Source: Pseudomonas brassicacearum subsp. neoaurantiaca (lineage in GTDB: Bacteria; Pseudomonadota; Gammaproteobacteria; Pseudomonadales; Pseudomonadaceae). Taken from it: a stretch of 64,000 nt of DNA. The notes under the pieces were generated by a model that was not told the DNA's origin, ran no database searches, and saw only the letters and a list, made by a program, of their open reading frames with translations. Made by a program: the position numbers and the translations under genes. Of the stretch, positions 34,591 through 43,349 are shown piece after piece (the first letter of the stretch is position 1; each line of letters starts with the position of its first letter). Where the stretch lies: positions 265,331 through 329,330 of the forward strand of contig NZ_VDLV01000001.1 in the NCBI RefSeq assembly GCF_013608025.1. Reading direction: 5' to 3'.

Positions 34591-35532
34591 ATGTTCGCCG
34601 AAGTCCGTACCTTCAATGATCCTCAACAACACGCCGGTTCGATTCTGGGCTGGCATCAGGTCTATGACCAACTCGGCCGTGGCTGCCTTTCCAGTGAGCT
34701 GCGGCAGGTGTGTGCCGAGCGCTTCCAGATCTTCCAGGAGGTGCTGGACAAGCGCGTGGTGCAACGCGGTAGCGCGCCGAAAGGGCGCTTGTGCATTGCC
34801 CTGTCGCTGGGCAATGCGCCGGTGGTACAAGGGCACCAAGTCGGCGCCCACAGCGTCGTGCTGTTGCGCGACGGCGAAGACTTCGTCTTGCATGCTCCGG
34901 AAGGCACGCACTTCTTCGCCGCGAATGTCGACACGGTGCGTTTCGCCAAGCTGGCGGCCTATGAGTTGCCGGACCAGCAGCTCAAACGCCTGAAAAGCGT
35001 TTCGCAAATCAGCGTGGATGAAGCGGTGCTGTCGAGGGTCCAGCAACAGATCCAACCGCTGTTTCGTCACCTTTTGGAACAAGCGGACGCCGTCAATCCC
35101 GCCGTGGAAAAAATCCTCGAAGACGTGCTGCTCAATGCATTCCTCGATCTGTTCAGCCACGCCTCGGACGAGGTGCGTGGGCGTCGCGGCAACGTTGCTG
35201 TCAATGCCTACCTGGTCAAGCGGTGCCAGGAATTGGTCATGGCCAGCGCCGAAGTGCCGTTGAGCATCCTGGACCTGTGCGAACAATTGCGCGTGAGCCG
35301 CAGGACCCTGCAGAACAGCTTCCAGGCGGTCACCGGGATGCGTCCGGTGGAGTACTTGCGCAACCTGCGGCTCAATGCGGTGCGTCGGCGTTTGATCAGC
35401 ACCCGTGCGACCGCGCTGAATGTCAGCGAGATCGCCGTGGCGATGGGTTTTTTCCACCTGAGCCACTTCGCCGCCCATTACCGGGCATTGTTTGGTGAGT
35501 CGCCTTCGGACACACCCCGGGCACGGGCTTGA
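34591..35532 (+). CDS. AraC-family transcriptional regulator (EutR-like)
   Basis: The 313-residue protein has an N-terminal cupin-like domain (SLGNAPVVQGHQVGAHSVVLL) and a C-terminal pair of helix-turn-helix units. The first is ILDLCEQLRVSRRTLQNSFQAVTGMRPVEYLRNLRLNAVRRRL; the second includes VSEIAVAMGFFHLSHFAAHYRALFGESPS. The layout resembles EutR, which activates ethanolamine operons. It follows the aromatic-type operon across a repeat pair and could activate it. GAGGA lies 9 nt before the ATG. The effector is unknown. Confidence 0.88.
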   Translation: MFAEVRTFNDPQQHAGSILGWHQVYDQLGRGCLSSELRQVCAERFQIFQEVLDKRVVQRGSAPKGRLCIALSLGNAPVVQGHQVGAHSVVLLRDGEDFVLHAPEGTHFFAANVDTVRFAKLAAYELPDQQLKRLKSVSQISVDEAVLSRVQQQIQPLFRHLLEQADAVNPAVEKILEDVLLNAFLDLFSHASDEVRGRRGNVAVNAYLVKRCQELVMASAEVPLSILDLCEQLRVSRRTLQNSFQAVTGMRPVEYLRNLRLNAVRRRLISTRATALNVSEIAVAMGFFHLSHFAAHYRALFGESPSDTPRARA

Positions 35533-35539
35533 TGGGCGC

Positions 35540-35605
35540 GGTGTTACCAAACCATCCGGCCCTGCACCCATAAAAGGCAGCCGCTGAGCTGTTTGGTAGC
35601 ACACC
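35540..35605 (+). terminator. Imperfect inverted repeat after the AraC gene
   Basis: GGTGTTACCAAAC (35540-35552) can pair with GTTTGGTAGCACACC (35591-35605) a few bases after the AraC stop. There is no clear T-run, so it may be a weak terminator or an mRNA-stabilising hairpin. Confidence 0.3.
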
Positions 35606-35712
35606 GGGTGCGACCCAGCCTGTAGCGCGCCCGCCGTTTTCCTCGACAACTTCCTCAAAATCAATCCCTTGCACAGCCAACGGTTCGCTTGGCACGCATT
35701 CTGCTTTTATGA

Positions 35713-35730
35713 ATCCATGGATAATTGGAT
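35713..35730. promoter_or_regulatory. Possible GntR autoregulatory operator
   Basis: A perfect palindrome ATCCATGGAT (35713-35722), extended by ATTGGAT to 35730, lies just before the GntR start at 35754. Such position and symmetry fit an autoregulatory operator. No second copy was found elsewhere in the window. Confidence 0.3.
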
Positions 35731-35753
35731 ACAAAAATGCAGAAGGTGCTGCC

Positions 35754-36437
35754 ATGCAGTTTGCCCCGACCTACGCTGAACGTGCGCCCATCACTGCCGA
35801 GGAGGAAGCCTATAACTTTCTGCTCGAAGCCATTTGCGGCGGTCGCCTGCGCAAAGGCGACCGGCTGATCGCCGAGGACATCGCCAATGAGATCGGCATG
35901 AGCCGCATGCCGGTGCGCGAGGCTTTCCGGCGCCTGGATGCCCAGGGCCTGGTGACCCTGCGGCCCAATCGCGGTGCGGTGGTCAGTGGCCTGGACATCG
36001 ATGAATTGCACGAAGTCTTTGAAATGCGCAGCGCCCTCGAAGGCCTGGCGGTCCGCGTTGCCACGGCGAAAATCGGCGAGCGCCAACTGGCCGCCCTTGA
36101 ACGCCTGCTGGACGAGATGGACGACTATCGCGAGGAAAGCGCCGAGTGGGTCAGCCGTCATCGCGCATTTCATGAATACCTGTGCAGCCTCAGCGGTCGG
36201 CCGCGCTTGCTGAAACAGATCAGCGCGCTTTATTCGCTGATCGAAGCGCCGATGCGCCTGTGGCTGCAACACGTGGAAAAGCCCCTGAGTGCGCGCCAGG
36301 AGCACACACTGATCCTCGATGCCCTGCGTGCGGGCGATGCCGAAAAGGCCGAGGCGGTGGTGCGTGCGCACATCGAGGGCACCGTTCCTGAATTGATCGA
36401 GTTCCTGCAATCGAAAAATAACGAGAGCAGGCTTTAA
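35754..36437 (+). CDS. GntR-family (FCD-type) transcriptional regulator
   Basis: This protein of about 227 residues has an N-terminal winged helix (YNFLLEAICGGRLRKGDRLIAEDIANEIGMSRMPVREAFRRLDAQGLV) and a helical FCD ligand domain whose metal-type residues include the H-x3-H pattern HRAFHEYL. The start at ATG 35754 has AGAAGG upstream. An open frame from 35709 crosses the palindrome at 35713-35730 and is not used. The next genes are an amino-acid ABC transporter and a gamma-glutamyltransferase-like gene on the same strand, so these are its likely targets. Confidence 0.88.
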   Translation: MQFAPTYAERAPITAEEEAYNFLLEAICGGRLRKGDRLIAEDIANEIGMSRMPVREAFRRLDAQGLVTLRPNRGAVVSGLDIDELHEVFEMRSALEGLAVRVATAKIGERQLAALERLLDEMDDYREESAEWVSRHRAFHEYLCSLSGRPRLLKQISALYSLIEAPMRLWLQHVEKPLSARQEHTLILDALRAGDAEKAEAVVRAHIEGTVPELIEFLQSKNNESRL

Positions 36438-36443
36438 GCCTGC
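36427..36443 (+). terminator. Short hairpin at the GntR stop codon
   Basis: GCAGGC-TTTAA-GCCTGC forms a 6-bp stem spanning the TAA stop of the GntR gene and is followed by CCCGTGTTTT. It may be a weak intrinsic terminator separating the regulator from the ABC transporter genes. Confidence 0.4.
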
Positions 36444-36497
36444 CCCGTGTTTTGACTTTGAGTACTGCCGTCATTTACTGAACTGGAGTGTCTGGTC

Positions 36498-37304
36498 ATG
36501 CATAAGCCTCGCCTGTTGGTCGCCGCTTTATCCTTGGGTTTCTTCGCGCAATGGGCGGCTGCCGCGCCCGTTGTCCCGGAGCGCTTGCTCAAGGCCGATA
36601 AACTCGTCTACTGCTCAGGCATGGATTCGCCGCCGCTGGTGTCCTTCGACGAGGCGCAGAAACCCAAGGGACTGACCGTGGACCTGGGCCTGGAAATCGC
36701 CAAGCGTTTGGGCGACAAGAAGGTCGAGTGGCGGGTCATTCCGTTTTCCGGATTGCTGCCGGCGCTGTTGGCCCAGCAGTGCGACATGATCGTCGATCAG
36801 CTGTTTGACAAGCCCGAGCGCCGCGAGGTGATTAACATTGTCAACTACATGTATTCGAGCCAGGCGGTGGTAGTGCCCAAGGGCAATCCGAAGGGCCTCA
36901 AGACGCTCAAGGACCTCTCCGGACACAAGGTCGCGGTGCTCAACGGCTCTACCATCAAGACCCTGCTCGACGCCGAAAATGAAAGCCTGGCCAAGGCCGG
37001 CAAGCCGCCCATGAAACTGGTGGTCTACAACTCCGACACCGATGCCTTCCAAGCCCTGCGCATCAGCCAGGTCGACGCCTACGGCACCACGGTGGAAACC
37101 GCCGGTTATTACGCGGCGATGGCGCCCGAATTGTTCGAGGAAGGCGTGCCAGCCTTCAGTCGGATTCTCACCGGGCTGGGCATTCGCAAGGACGATCCGC
37201 AACTGACCGCCGCCGTGCAGCAAGTCGTCAGCGACATGCGCAGCGACGGCAGCTACAGCCAACTGCTCGGCAAATGGCATGTCGCCAGTGACACGCTTGA
37301 TTGA
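36498..37304 (+). CDS. Amino-acid ABC transporter periplasmic binding protein
   Basis: The 268-residue protein has a signal peptide (MHKPRLLVAALSLGFFAQWAAA then AAPVV) and the family 3 solute-binding fold. Recognisable parts are the first-lobe YCSGMDSPPLVSFDEAQKPKG, CDMIVDQLFDKPERREVI, and the hinge region VAVLNGSTIKTLLD. It delivers a polar amino acid or a related small acid to the permease encoded 12 bp downstream. Ligand unknown; the neighbouring gamma-glutamyltransferase-like gene suggests a glutamyl compound. Confidence 0.88.
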   Translation: MHKPRLLVAALSLGFFAQWAAAAPVVPERLLKADKLVYCSGMDSPPLVSFDEAQKPKGLTVDLGLEIAKRLGDKKVEWRVIPFSGLLPALLAQQCDMIVDQLFDKPERREVINIVNYMYSSQAVVVPKGNPKGLKTLKDLSGHKVAVLNGSTIKTLLDAENESLAKAGKPPMKLVVYNSDTDAFQALRISQVDAYGTTVETAGYYAAMAPELFEEGVPAFSRILTGLGIRKDDPQLTAAVQQVVSDMRSDGSYSQLLGKWHVASDTLD

Positions 37305-37316
37305 GGTGAACCGTCG

Positions 37317-38093
37317 ATGAATTTCAATTGGGATGTGTTCTGGCAGTACCTGCTGCAGCCCAGCGGGGTGTACCTCACCGGGCTCTGGCTGACTTGCCTG
37401 ATCAGTGTGCTGGCGATGCTGCTGGGCTGCGCGCTCGGATTGGCCGCTGCGCTGTTGCGGTTGTCGCGCAACCCGTTGCTGAACCTGCCGGTGCGCTTTT
37501 ACGTGTGGTTGATGCGTGGCACGCCGCTGCTGGTGCAGATCGTCTTTCTCTACACGGCGCTGGCGGCCGGCGGGATCTTCCGTTTCGAAGACATCGACCT
37601 CTTTGGCCTGGTGATCCCCGGCAACATCCAGGCGGCGATCATCGCCCTGGGCCTCAATGAAGGCGCGTACATGGCCGAGATCATCCGTGCCGGCATCGGC
37701 GCGGTGGACAAGGGCCAATACGAGGCCGGACGTTCCCTGGGCATGACCTTCGCCAAGCTGATGCGCCGCATCGTGTTGCCGCAGGCGTTCCGGGTCATCG
37801 TGCCGCCGCTGGGTAACGAGTTCAATGTGATGCTCAAGAACACCACGCTGGTCAGCGTGATCGGTGTGCAGGAGTTGCTGCTCAGTACCCAGATGGTCAC
37901 GTCGGCGACGTTCCGGGTGTTCGAGTTGTACCTGGTGGTGGCGATCTATTTCCTGTTGCTGACGACTTTGTGGGGCTTTTTCCAGCGTTGGCTGGAGGCC
38001 CGTTTCGGCCAGTCGGACCGGCCCTCGTCACCGCCGCCGGCATCGACGCGGATGTTCGGTCGCAGCACCTTGAACCTGTTGAGGGCACGTTGA
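37317..38093 (+). CDS. Amino-acid ABC transporter permease
   Basis: The 258-residue membrane protein of the HisM/GlnP type has about five TM helices. The cytoplasmic EAA loop, which contacts the ATPase, reads [37 protein letters not shown], a typical early loop, precedes it. A single permease gene implies a homodimer. The C-terminal tail is rich in Ser and Pro. The stop lies 2 bp before the ATPase start. Confidence 0.92.
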   Translation: MNFNWDVFWQYLLQPSGVYLTGLWLTCLISVLAMLLGCALGLAAALLRLSRNPLLNLPVRFYVWLMRGTPLLVQIVFLYTALAAGGIFRFEDIDLFGLVIPGNIQAAIIALGLNEGAYMAEIIRAGIGAVDKGQYEAGRSLGMTFAKLMRRIVLPQAFRVIVPPLGNEFNVMLKNTTLVSVIGVQELLLSTQMVTSATFRVFELYLVVAIYFLLLTTLWGFFQRWLEARFGQSDRPSSPPPASTRMFGRSTLNLLRAR

Positions 38094-38095
38094 CC

Positions 38096-38875
38096 ATGAC
38101 GCATAAAAGCGAAGAGTTGATCATCGAGGCGCTGGACGTTCACAAGTCCTTTGGCGAGTTGCAGATTCTCAAGGGCATCTCCTTGCAAGTGCGGCGCGGC
38201 GAAGTGGTGGTGCTGATCGGCGCGTCGGGCTCCGGCAAGACCACTTTCATCCGTTGCATCAATCTGCTGGAAGACATCCAGGGCGGACGCATCCGCGTCA
38301 ACGGTCGCGCCATGGGTTATCGCGAGCGGGCCGACGGCAGCCTGGTGCGTGAGTCAGAGCGCAACATCGCCCGGCAGCGGCGCGACATTGGCATGGTGTT
38401 CCAGCGCTTCAATCTGTTCCCGCACATGACTGCGGTGGAAAACATCATCGAAGCGCCGATCCAGGTACTCGGGGTGCCTCGCGCCGCCGCGTTGGAACAG
38501 GCCCGTGGCCTGCTGGAACGGGTCGGGTTGGCGGACAAGGCCAACCATTACCCGTCGATGCTTTCCGGCGGCCAGCAACAGCGGGTGGCGATTGCTCGTG
38601 CCTTGGCGATGAAACCCCAGGCCATGTTGTTCGACGAACCCACCAGCGCCCTCGACCCGGAGACCGTCGGCGAGGTGCTGCAGGTGATGAAGGAACTGGC
38701 CGAGGAGGGCATGACGATGGTCGTAGTGACCCATGAAATGGGTTTCGCCCGGGAAGTGGCCGACCGCGTGGTGGTGCTCGATCAGGGCGAGCTGATCGAA
38801 CAGGGGCCGCCGGAGCAGATTTTCTGCCATCCCATCCATCCGCGCACCCGGGCGTTTCTCAGCCGAGTGCTGTGA
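38096..38875 (+). CDS. Amino-acid ABC transporter ATP-binding protein
   Basis: The 259-residue ATPase of the GlnQ/HisP type has Walker [10 protein letters not shown], a Q-loop region [17 protein letters not shown], signature [16 protein letters not shown], Walker [15 protein letters not shown] and the switch His in [19 protein letters not shown] 38096 sits 2 bp after the permease stop. The reading frame is open further upstream but that stretch overlaps the permease in another frame. Confidence 0.94.
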   Translation: MTHKSEELIIEALDVHKSFGELQILKGISLQVRRGEVVVLIGASGSGKTTFIRCINLLEDIQGGRIRVNGRAMGYRERADGSLVRESERNIARQRRDIGMVFQRFNLFPHMTAVENIIEAPIQVLGVPRAAALEQARGLLERVGLADKANHYPSMLSGGQQQRVAIARALAMKPQAMLFDEPTSALDPETVGEVLQVMKELAEEGMTMVVVTHEMGFAREVADRVVVLDQGELIEQGPPEQIFCHPIHPRTRAFLSRVL

Positions 38876-38917
38876 TCTTTTCCTGCTATCGAATTCCTGG
38901 ATTGAAGAGCCTTTGCC

Positions 38918-40528
38918 ATGCTGAAATTTTCTGCCCACGAATACCCTTATCCGTCGCAGCGCCAGAGCGTTTTTGCCCGTCGTGGCATGGTCGCCGCGTC
39001 CCAGCCCCTGGCCGCCCAGGCGGGCATCGAGATCATGCAAAAGGGCGGCAATGCCATCGACGCCGCCATCGCCACGGCATCCGCTCTGACGGTGGTGGAG
39101 CCCACGGGCTGCGGCATTGGTGGTGACGCCTTTGCCTTGGTCTGGTGCAAGGGTCGGTTGCACGGTCTCAACGGCAATGGCCATGCGCCGGCTGCCTTGA
39201 GTATCGAGGCGGTCAGGTCGGCCGGTCATGAAAAGATGCCGCTCTATGGCTGGACGCCAGTGACCGTTCCCGGTTGCCCGTCGGCCTGGGCCGAGTTGTC
39301 CCAACGCTTTGGCAAGTTGCCCTTTGCCGAGTTGCTGCAACCGGCCATCAGCCTGGCGCGGGATGGCTTTGCCTTGTCGCCGGTGGTCGCCCATCAATGG
39401 CAGGTTGCGGTGAACGAGTTCACGCCCCATCGCGATACCGTGTTGGACACTTGGTTCGAGACTTTTCTGATTGATGGCCGCGCGCCTCGGGCCGGGGAGA
39501 TTTTTCGCAATCCGGCCCAGGCCAGGACCCTGCAGGAATTGGCTGATAGCCGTTGCGAAAGCCTCTATCGCGGCGCATTGGCCGAGCGCCTGGACGCCCA
39601 TTCCCGGGCCAGCGGTGGCTATCTGCGGGCCTCGGATCTCAAGGATTATCGCGCTCAGTGGGTCGATCCCATCCACGTGAATTACCGAGGCGTGGATGTC
39701 TGGGAAATCCCGCCGAGCGGGCAGGGCCTGGTGGCTTTGATGGCTTTAAAAATATTGGAGGGTTTCAACTTTGATCACCGCGACAGCCAACAGACTTGGC
39801 ATCGCCAACTGGAGGCGATGAAGCTCGCTTACAGCGACGGACTGCACTACATCACCGATCCCCTGCACATGCGCGTGGCGGTCGCCGATCTGCTCAGCGA
39901 TGACTACAGCGCCCGCCGTCGCGGCCAGATCGGCGAGCAGGCTCAACCGCCCGCGCCCGGCGACCCCCACGCCAGCGGCACGGTGTACCTGGCGACAGCG
40001 GATGGGGAGGGCAACATGGTCTCGTTCATCCAGAGCAACTATCACGGGTTCGGCTCCGGCGTGGTGCTGCCCGACAGCGGTATCGCCCTGCAGAATCGCG
40101 GTCAGGAATTCAGCCTCGATCCGACCCACGCCAACTGCCTGGTCCCCGGCAAGAAGACCTTTCACACCATCATTCCCGGTTTCCTCACTCGCAACGGCGA
40201 GGCTCTCGGCCCGTTCGGTGTGATGGGCGGCTACATGCAGCCCCAGGGGCATGTGCAGATGGTCATGAACCTGGTGGATTTCGGCCTGAACCCGCAAGCC
40301 GCCCTGGACGCGCCGCGCTGGCAATGGTTGGGCGGGATGAAGGTCGGGATCGAGCAGGGGGCTTCCCGGGACTTGATCAATGCGCTGGCACGGCGCGGCC
40401 ATGAGGTCACGGTTGCCAGCGACCTGACCGACTATGGGCGTGGGCAGATCATTCTGCGCGATCCTGTCAGCGGCGTGTTGTGCGGCGGGACAGAGCCCCG
40501 GGCGGATTCGCATATCGCGGTTTGGTGA
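38918..40528 (+). CDS. Gamma-glutamyltransferase-family protein without signal peptide
   Basis: The 536-residue Ntn hydrolase of the gamma-glutamyltransferase family should be cut before T355 (HASG-TVYLAT), giving a large subunit of about 354 residues and a small one of about 182. Conserved blocks are GGNAIDAAIATASALTVVEPTGCGIGGDAF, the PGCPSAW segment, and TEPRADSHIAVW at the end. Canonical bacterial enzymes are periplasmic, but this one has no signal peptide, so it should be cytoplasmic. It lies 42 bp after the ABC ATPase. Import of a gamma-glutamyl compound followed by hydrolysis is a reasonable reading. Confidence 0.83.
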   Translation: MLKFSAHEYPYPSQRQSVFARRGMVAASQPLAAQAGIEIMQKGGNAIDAAIATASALTVVEPTGCGIGGDAFALVWCKGRLHGLNGNGHAPAALSIEAVRSAGHEKMPLYGWTPVTVPGCPSAWAELSQRFGKLPFAELLQPAISLARDGFALSPVVAHQWQVAVNEFTPHRDTVLDTWFETFLIDGRAPRAGEIFRNPAQARTLQELADSRCESLYRGALAERLDAHSRASGGYLRASDLKDYRAQWVDPIHVNYRGVDVWEIPPSGQGLVALMALKILEGFNFDHRDSQQTWHRQLEAMKLAYSDGLHYITDPLHMRVAVADLLSDDYSARRRGQIGEQAQPPAPGDPHASGTVYLATADGEGNMVSFIQSNYHGFGSGVVLPDSGIALQNRGQEFSLDPTHANCLVPGKKTFHTIIPGFLTRNGEALGPFGVMGGYMQPQGHVQMVMNLVDFGLNPQAALDAPRWQWLGGMKVGIEQGASRDLINALARRGHEVTVASDLTDYGRGQIILRDPVSGVLCGGTEPRADSHIAVW

Positions 40529-40555
40529 GGATTGTCATCCAGCTTCACCGCAGGG

Positions 40556-41434
40556 TTATTCGATGCCGCCGCCGGCCTGCTCGCGGATCAGTTCGGCCAG
40601 GATCGCGACGGGGTCGGTCAAGCTCTGTCGCGATCGGTGGATCAGGCCGATGTCGCGATGAAACGTGTGCGGCCCGAGGTCCAATGCCCGCACGCCTTTG
40701 GGCCACGGCTGATGGGCTGATGTCTGTGGCACCAGGGCGACACCGACGCCTTTTTCAACGAGCTTGATGATCGCGTCCAGCTCATCCAGTTCGCACACTT
40801 CGCGCAGCGTGAAATGCATCTGCCGCAGGAAACGATCGACCTGCCTGCCACCGAAGGAAGACCGGTCGTAACGAATGAAGGGTTGGCTGGACAGCAGCGC
40901 CGACCAGTCCTCGCCGGGCATTCCACGGGGAACGATCAACCGGTAAGGCTCAAGCGCCAGGGTCGTCCAGCGCAGATCGCTTTGCAGCGAGAACGGTGGG
41001 CGGATCATCACCGCCATGTCGATTTCGCCGGCATCCACCAGGTTGATCAACTCGACCGACAGACCCGGCACGACGCGCGTGCGGCATTGGGGGCATTGCC
41101 GGTGAAACCTGGCGAGGGCATCCGGCAGATAGGCGCGTTGGACAGAGGCGATCGCACCGATGTTCACCAGGACGCTGGGAGGAAGACCGGGCGTGGTGGA
41201 GCCGAGATTCTCGTAAAGGCGAATCAGCTCCTGCGCTTGCAGGAGTATCTGCTGGCCTCGCTTGTTGAGGTGGGCCGAGCGTCCTTTGCGGTCGAACAGG
41301 TCGAAGCCCAGCTCGGTTTCCAGGCGCTGGATCTGCGCACTGACCGCCGCCTGGGTGAGGCCGATCTTGTGCCCGGCGGCGGCAAAGGTGCCTTCGCGCG
41401 CCACGGCGATGAGGGTCTTGAGTTCTTTGATCAT
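40556..41434 (-). CDS. LysR-family transcriptional regulator
   Basis: This 292-residue LysR protein has the N-terminal winged helix ([39 protein letters not shown], then [17 protein letters not shown]) and a type 2 periplasmic-binding-like effector domain. It is convergent with the gamma-glutamyltransferase gene (27 bp between stops) and divergent from a VOC gene at 41554. Its direct target is probably that VOC gene. The 119-bp gap to it is AT-rich. Confidence 0.9.
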   Translation of the reverse strand: MIKELKTLIAVAREGTFAAAGHKIGLTQAAVSAQIQRLETELGFDLFDRKGRSAHLNKRGQQILLQAQELIRLYENLGSTTPGLPPSVLVNIGAIASVQRAYLPDALARFHRQCPQCRTRVVPGLSVELINLVDAGEIDMAVMIRPPFSLQSDLRWTTLALEPYRLIVPRGMPGEDWSALLSSQPFIRYDRSSFGGRQVDRFLRQMHFTLREVCELDELDAIIKLVEKGVGVALVPQTSAHQPWPKGVRALDLGPHTFHRDIGLIHRSRQSLTDPVAILAELIREQAGGGIE

Positions 41435-41553
41435 TGATTAACATTAATTGTGTTTCTGAGAAATTTATATTGATTTTTTTGTTGTGCCTGCACGACTACG
41501 ATGCAATGCACGCGCTGTTGCGTTCCGACAAACAAAACGTCTCTGGAGTCCCG

Positions 41554-41979
41554 ATGAGCCTCTCACCTTTCCACCTTGCGATTCCGGTATATGACCTGGC
41601 GGCAGCCCGTACTTTTTATGGTCAAGTGTTTGGGCTGGAGGAGGGCCGTTCCAGCGAGCAGTGGGTCGACTTCAATTTCTATGGGCATCAGCTGGTGATT
41701 CACGAGCATCCCAAGACCGCTTCCCAGGAAAACGTGCACAGCAACGCGGTGGACGGGCACGACGTGCCGGTGCCGCATTTTGGCGTGGTGTTGGGCTGGG
41801 CTGAATGGGAAGCGCTGGCCGAACGGTTGAAATCCTTCGGCACCGAATTCGTGATCGAACCCTACGTGCGCTTCAAGGGCCAGGTGGGCGAACAGGCGAC
41901 GATGTTCCTGTTCGATCCATGCGGCAATGCGCTGGAGTTCAAGGCGTTCAAGGACATGAGCCAGTTGTTCGCGAAATAA
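41554..41979 (+). CDS. VOC-family glyoxalase/dioxygenase-like protein
   Basis: This 141-residue single VOC module has probable metal ligands H7 (PFHLAIPV), H75 (VPHFGVVL) and E128 (GNALEFKAF). The pattern [10 protein letters not shown] near the C-terminus is typical. The start at ATG 41554 was chosen over the open extension to 41434, which runs through AT-rich promoter DNA shared with the LysR gene. Function may be glyoxalase-like or a resistance/isomerase activity; the family does not allow a finer call. Divergent from the LysR regulator that probably controls it. Confidence 0.78.
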   Translation: MSLSPFHLAIPVYDLAAARTFYGQVFGLEEGRSSEQWVDFNFYGHQLVIHEHPKTASQENVHSNAVDGHDVPVPHFGVVLGWAEWEALAERLKSFGTEFVIEPYVRFKGQVGEQATMFLFDPCGNALEFKAFKDMSQLFAK

Positions 41980-42042
41980 CGGTTGGGTGTTAAAGACTGT
42001 GGAAGCAAGCTGAATGCAAGGCTCATGACCACTGACTATCCC

Positions 42043-42132
42043 TGTGGGAGCGAGCCTGCTCGCGAAAGCGGTGGATCAGTTCGCAACGATGTTGGCTGTG
42101 CCGACGCCTTCGCGAGCAAGCTCGCTCCCACA
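42043..42132. repeat. REPIN (family A), 90 bp
   Basis: TGTGGGAGCGAGCCTGCTCG opens the element and CGAGCAAGCTCGCTCCCACA closes it. The inner part contains AAAGCGGTGGATCAGTT and GTTGGCTGTGCCGACGCC. The span is exactly 90 bp, as for the copies at 42177, 50898 and 63244. Confidence 0.88.
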
Positions 42133-42176
42133 AGGGTCCTGCGCTGAATGCAAAGCTCATGGACACCCAAGATATC

Positions 42177-42266
42177 TGTGGGAGCGAGCCTGCTCGCGAA
42201 AGCGGTGGATCAGTTTGCAGCGATGTTGGCTGTGCCGACGCCTTCGCGAGCAGGCTCGCTCCCACA
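42177..42266. repeat. REPIN (family A), 90 bp
   Basis: This is the second tandem copy with TGTGGGAGCGAGCCTGCTCG and CGAGCAGGCTCGCTCCCACA ends. The interior is nearly identical to the first copy (CAGTTTGCAGCGATGTTGGC against CAGTTCGCAACGATGTTGGC). It lies just beyond the LacI stop. Confidence 0.88.
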
Positions 42267-42281
42267 TAGTCTTCGGTCGGA

Positions 42282-43274
42282 TTACAACGACGCCCTGAGC
42301 ACCAGTGGGCAATCCACCGGCTGGGTGCCCGCTACTTCGAGACTGTCGATCAAGTGGCGGGCCGCCTGGCGACCAATCTCGTAGTACGGCAGTTGGACCG
42401 TGGTCAGAGGCGGCATGAACAATTCGGCGATGCCGATCATGTTGTCATAGCCGAGCACAGCCACATCGTCCGGAATTTTCAGGCCGCGGCCCAACAACCA
42501 TTGATAGGCGCAAAAGGCAATGCGGTCGTTGCCGCAGACCAGGATGTCGAATTGCGGACGACCGTCCACGATGTGCCGTTCGAGAATGGCGGCGGTTTCA
42601 CCATAGGCATCGTGGTCGGAAAGGTCGTATTGCAACAGTGCGCCTGGCGCCAGCCCGAATGCCTGGCAGGCGCGTTGCAAGCCCTGTTGGCGCAGGTTCC
42701 AGGCGACACTCTTCCTGGGCAGATTGATGCACAGCGGACGCCGATAGCCTTGGCCCAGCGCATGGTGCACGGCGCGATACTGTCCAGCTTCATCGTCCGG
42801 GACATAGCTGACCAGTTGGCTGTCATCGGCCAGGCAATTGGCGAGCACCAGAGGCTTGCTCTTGAGTCGCTCGGGAATGCTCACCTGGCGCAACCCCATG
42901 GCACTGAAAATCAAGCCGTCGGGACGGTGCGACAGCATCAGGTCGATGTTCTGGTCGGTGGGCGGACTGCTCAGCAGGTTGAGGATAAAGACGTTCCAGC
43001 CCGCTTGTTGCGCGGTCTGTTCGATGGACAGCAGCAGCTCGACGGCGAACGGCGTGGTCGCGGTGTCCAGTGCGAATACGCCGATGGTGCGCGCCTGCAA
43101 GTTGTCGCCGCGCATCCGGCGCGCCGACAGGCTCGGTACGAACTGCAATTCATCAATGGCGCGACGGACCCGTTGAAGGGTTTCGGGGCTCAGTTTTTCC
43201 GGCGTGTTGAGCGCGCGCGAAACCGTCATCAGGGATACGCCGGCCAGTTGTGCAACGTCTTTCACGGAAGTCAT
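42282..43274 (-). CDS. LacI-family repressor of the sucrose cluster
   Basis: This 330-residue LacI protein has the N-terminal headpiece SVKDVAQLAGVSLMTVSRALNTPEKLSPETLQRVRRAI. A hinge helix with LSARRMRG and a periplasmic-binding-like core (GVFALDTATTPF, DDVAVLGYDNMIGIAELFMPPLTTV) follow. It is encoded downstream of the GH32 gene on the same strand. A perfect 12-bp palindrome at 49151-49162, of the kind LacI proteins bind, lies in front of the transporter operon and supports local control, probably relieved by sucrose or a product. Confidence 0.9.
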   Translation of the reverse strand: MTSVKDVAQLAGVSLMTVSRALNTPEKLSPETLQRVRRAIDELQFVPSLSARRMRGDNLQARTIGVFALDTATTPFAVELLLSIEQTAQQAGWNVFILNLLSSPPTDQNIDLMLSHRPDGLIFSAMGLRQVSIPERLKSKPLVLANCLADDSQLVSYVPDDEAGQYRAVHHALGQGYRRPLCINLPRKSVAWNLRQQGLQRACQAFGLAPGALLQYDLSDHDAYGETAAILERHIVDGRPQFDILVCGNDRIAFCAYQWLLGRGLKIPDDVAVLGYDNMIGIAELFMPPLTTVQLPYYEIGRQAARHLIDSLEVAGTQPVDCPLVLRASL

Positions 43275-43349
43275 GCGAGGTGTGGCCAGTCAGGTTGACG
43301 CCGAATCATGACACAGGCCCCGGGTTTCTCGCGACTCGAATGACCCGAC

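Larger units (their letters stand above)
41980..42281. other. 302-bp gap filled by two REPINs
   Basis: The gap between the VOC gene and the convergent LacI gene is made almost entirely of two tandem 90-bp REPINs and their shared flanks. The flank GCTGAATGCAAAGCTCATGG with ACACCCAAGAT occurs before the second one and again at about 50866 and 63346, so the mobile or duplicated unit is longer than the REPIN itself. No gene is seen. Confidence 0.75.
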
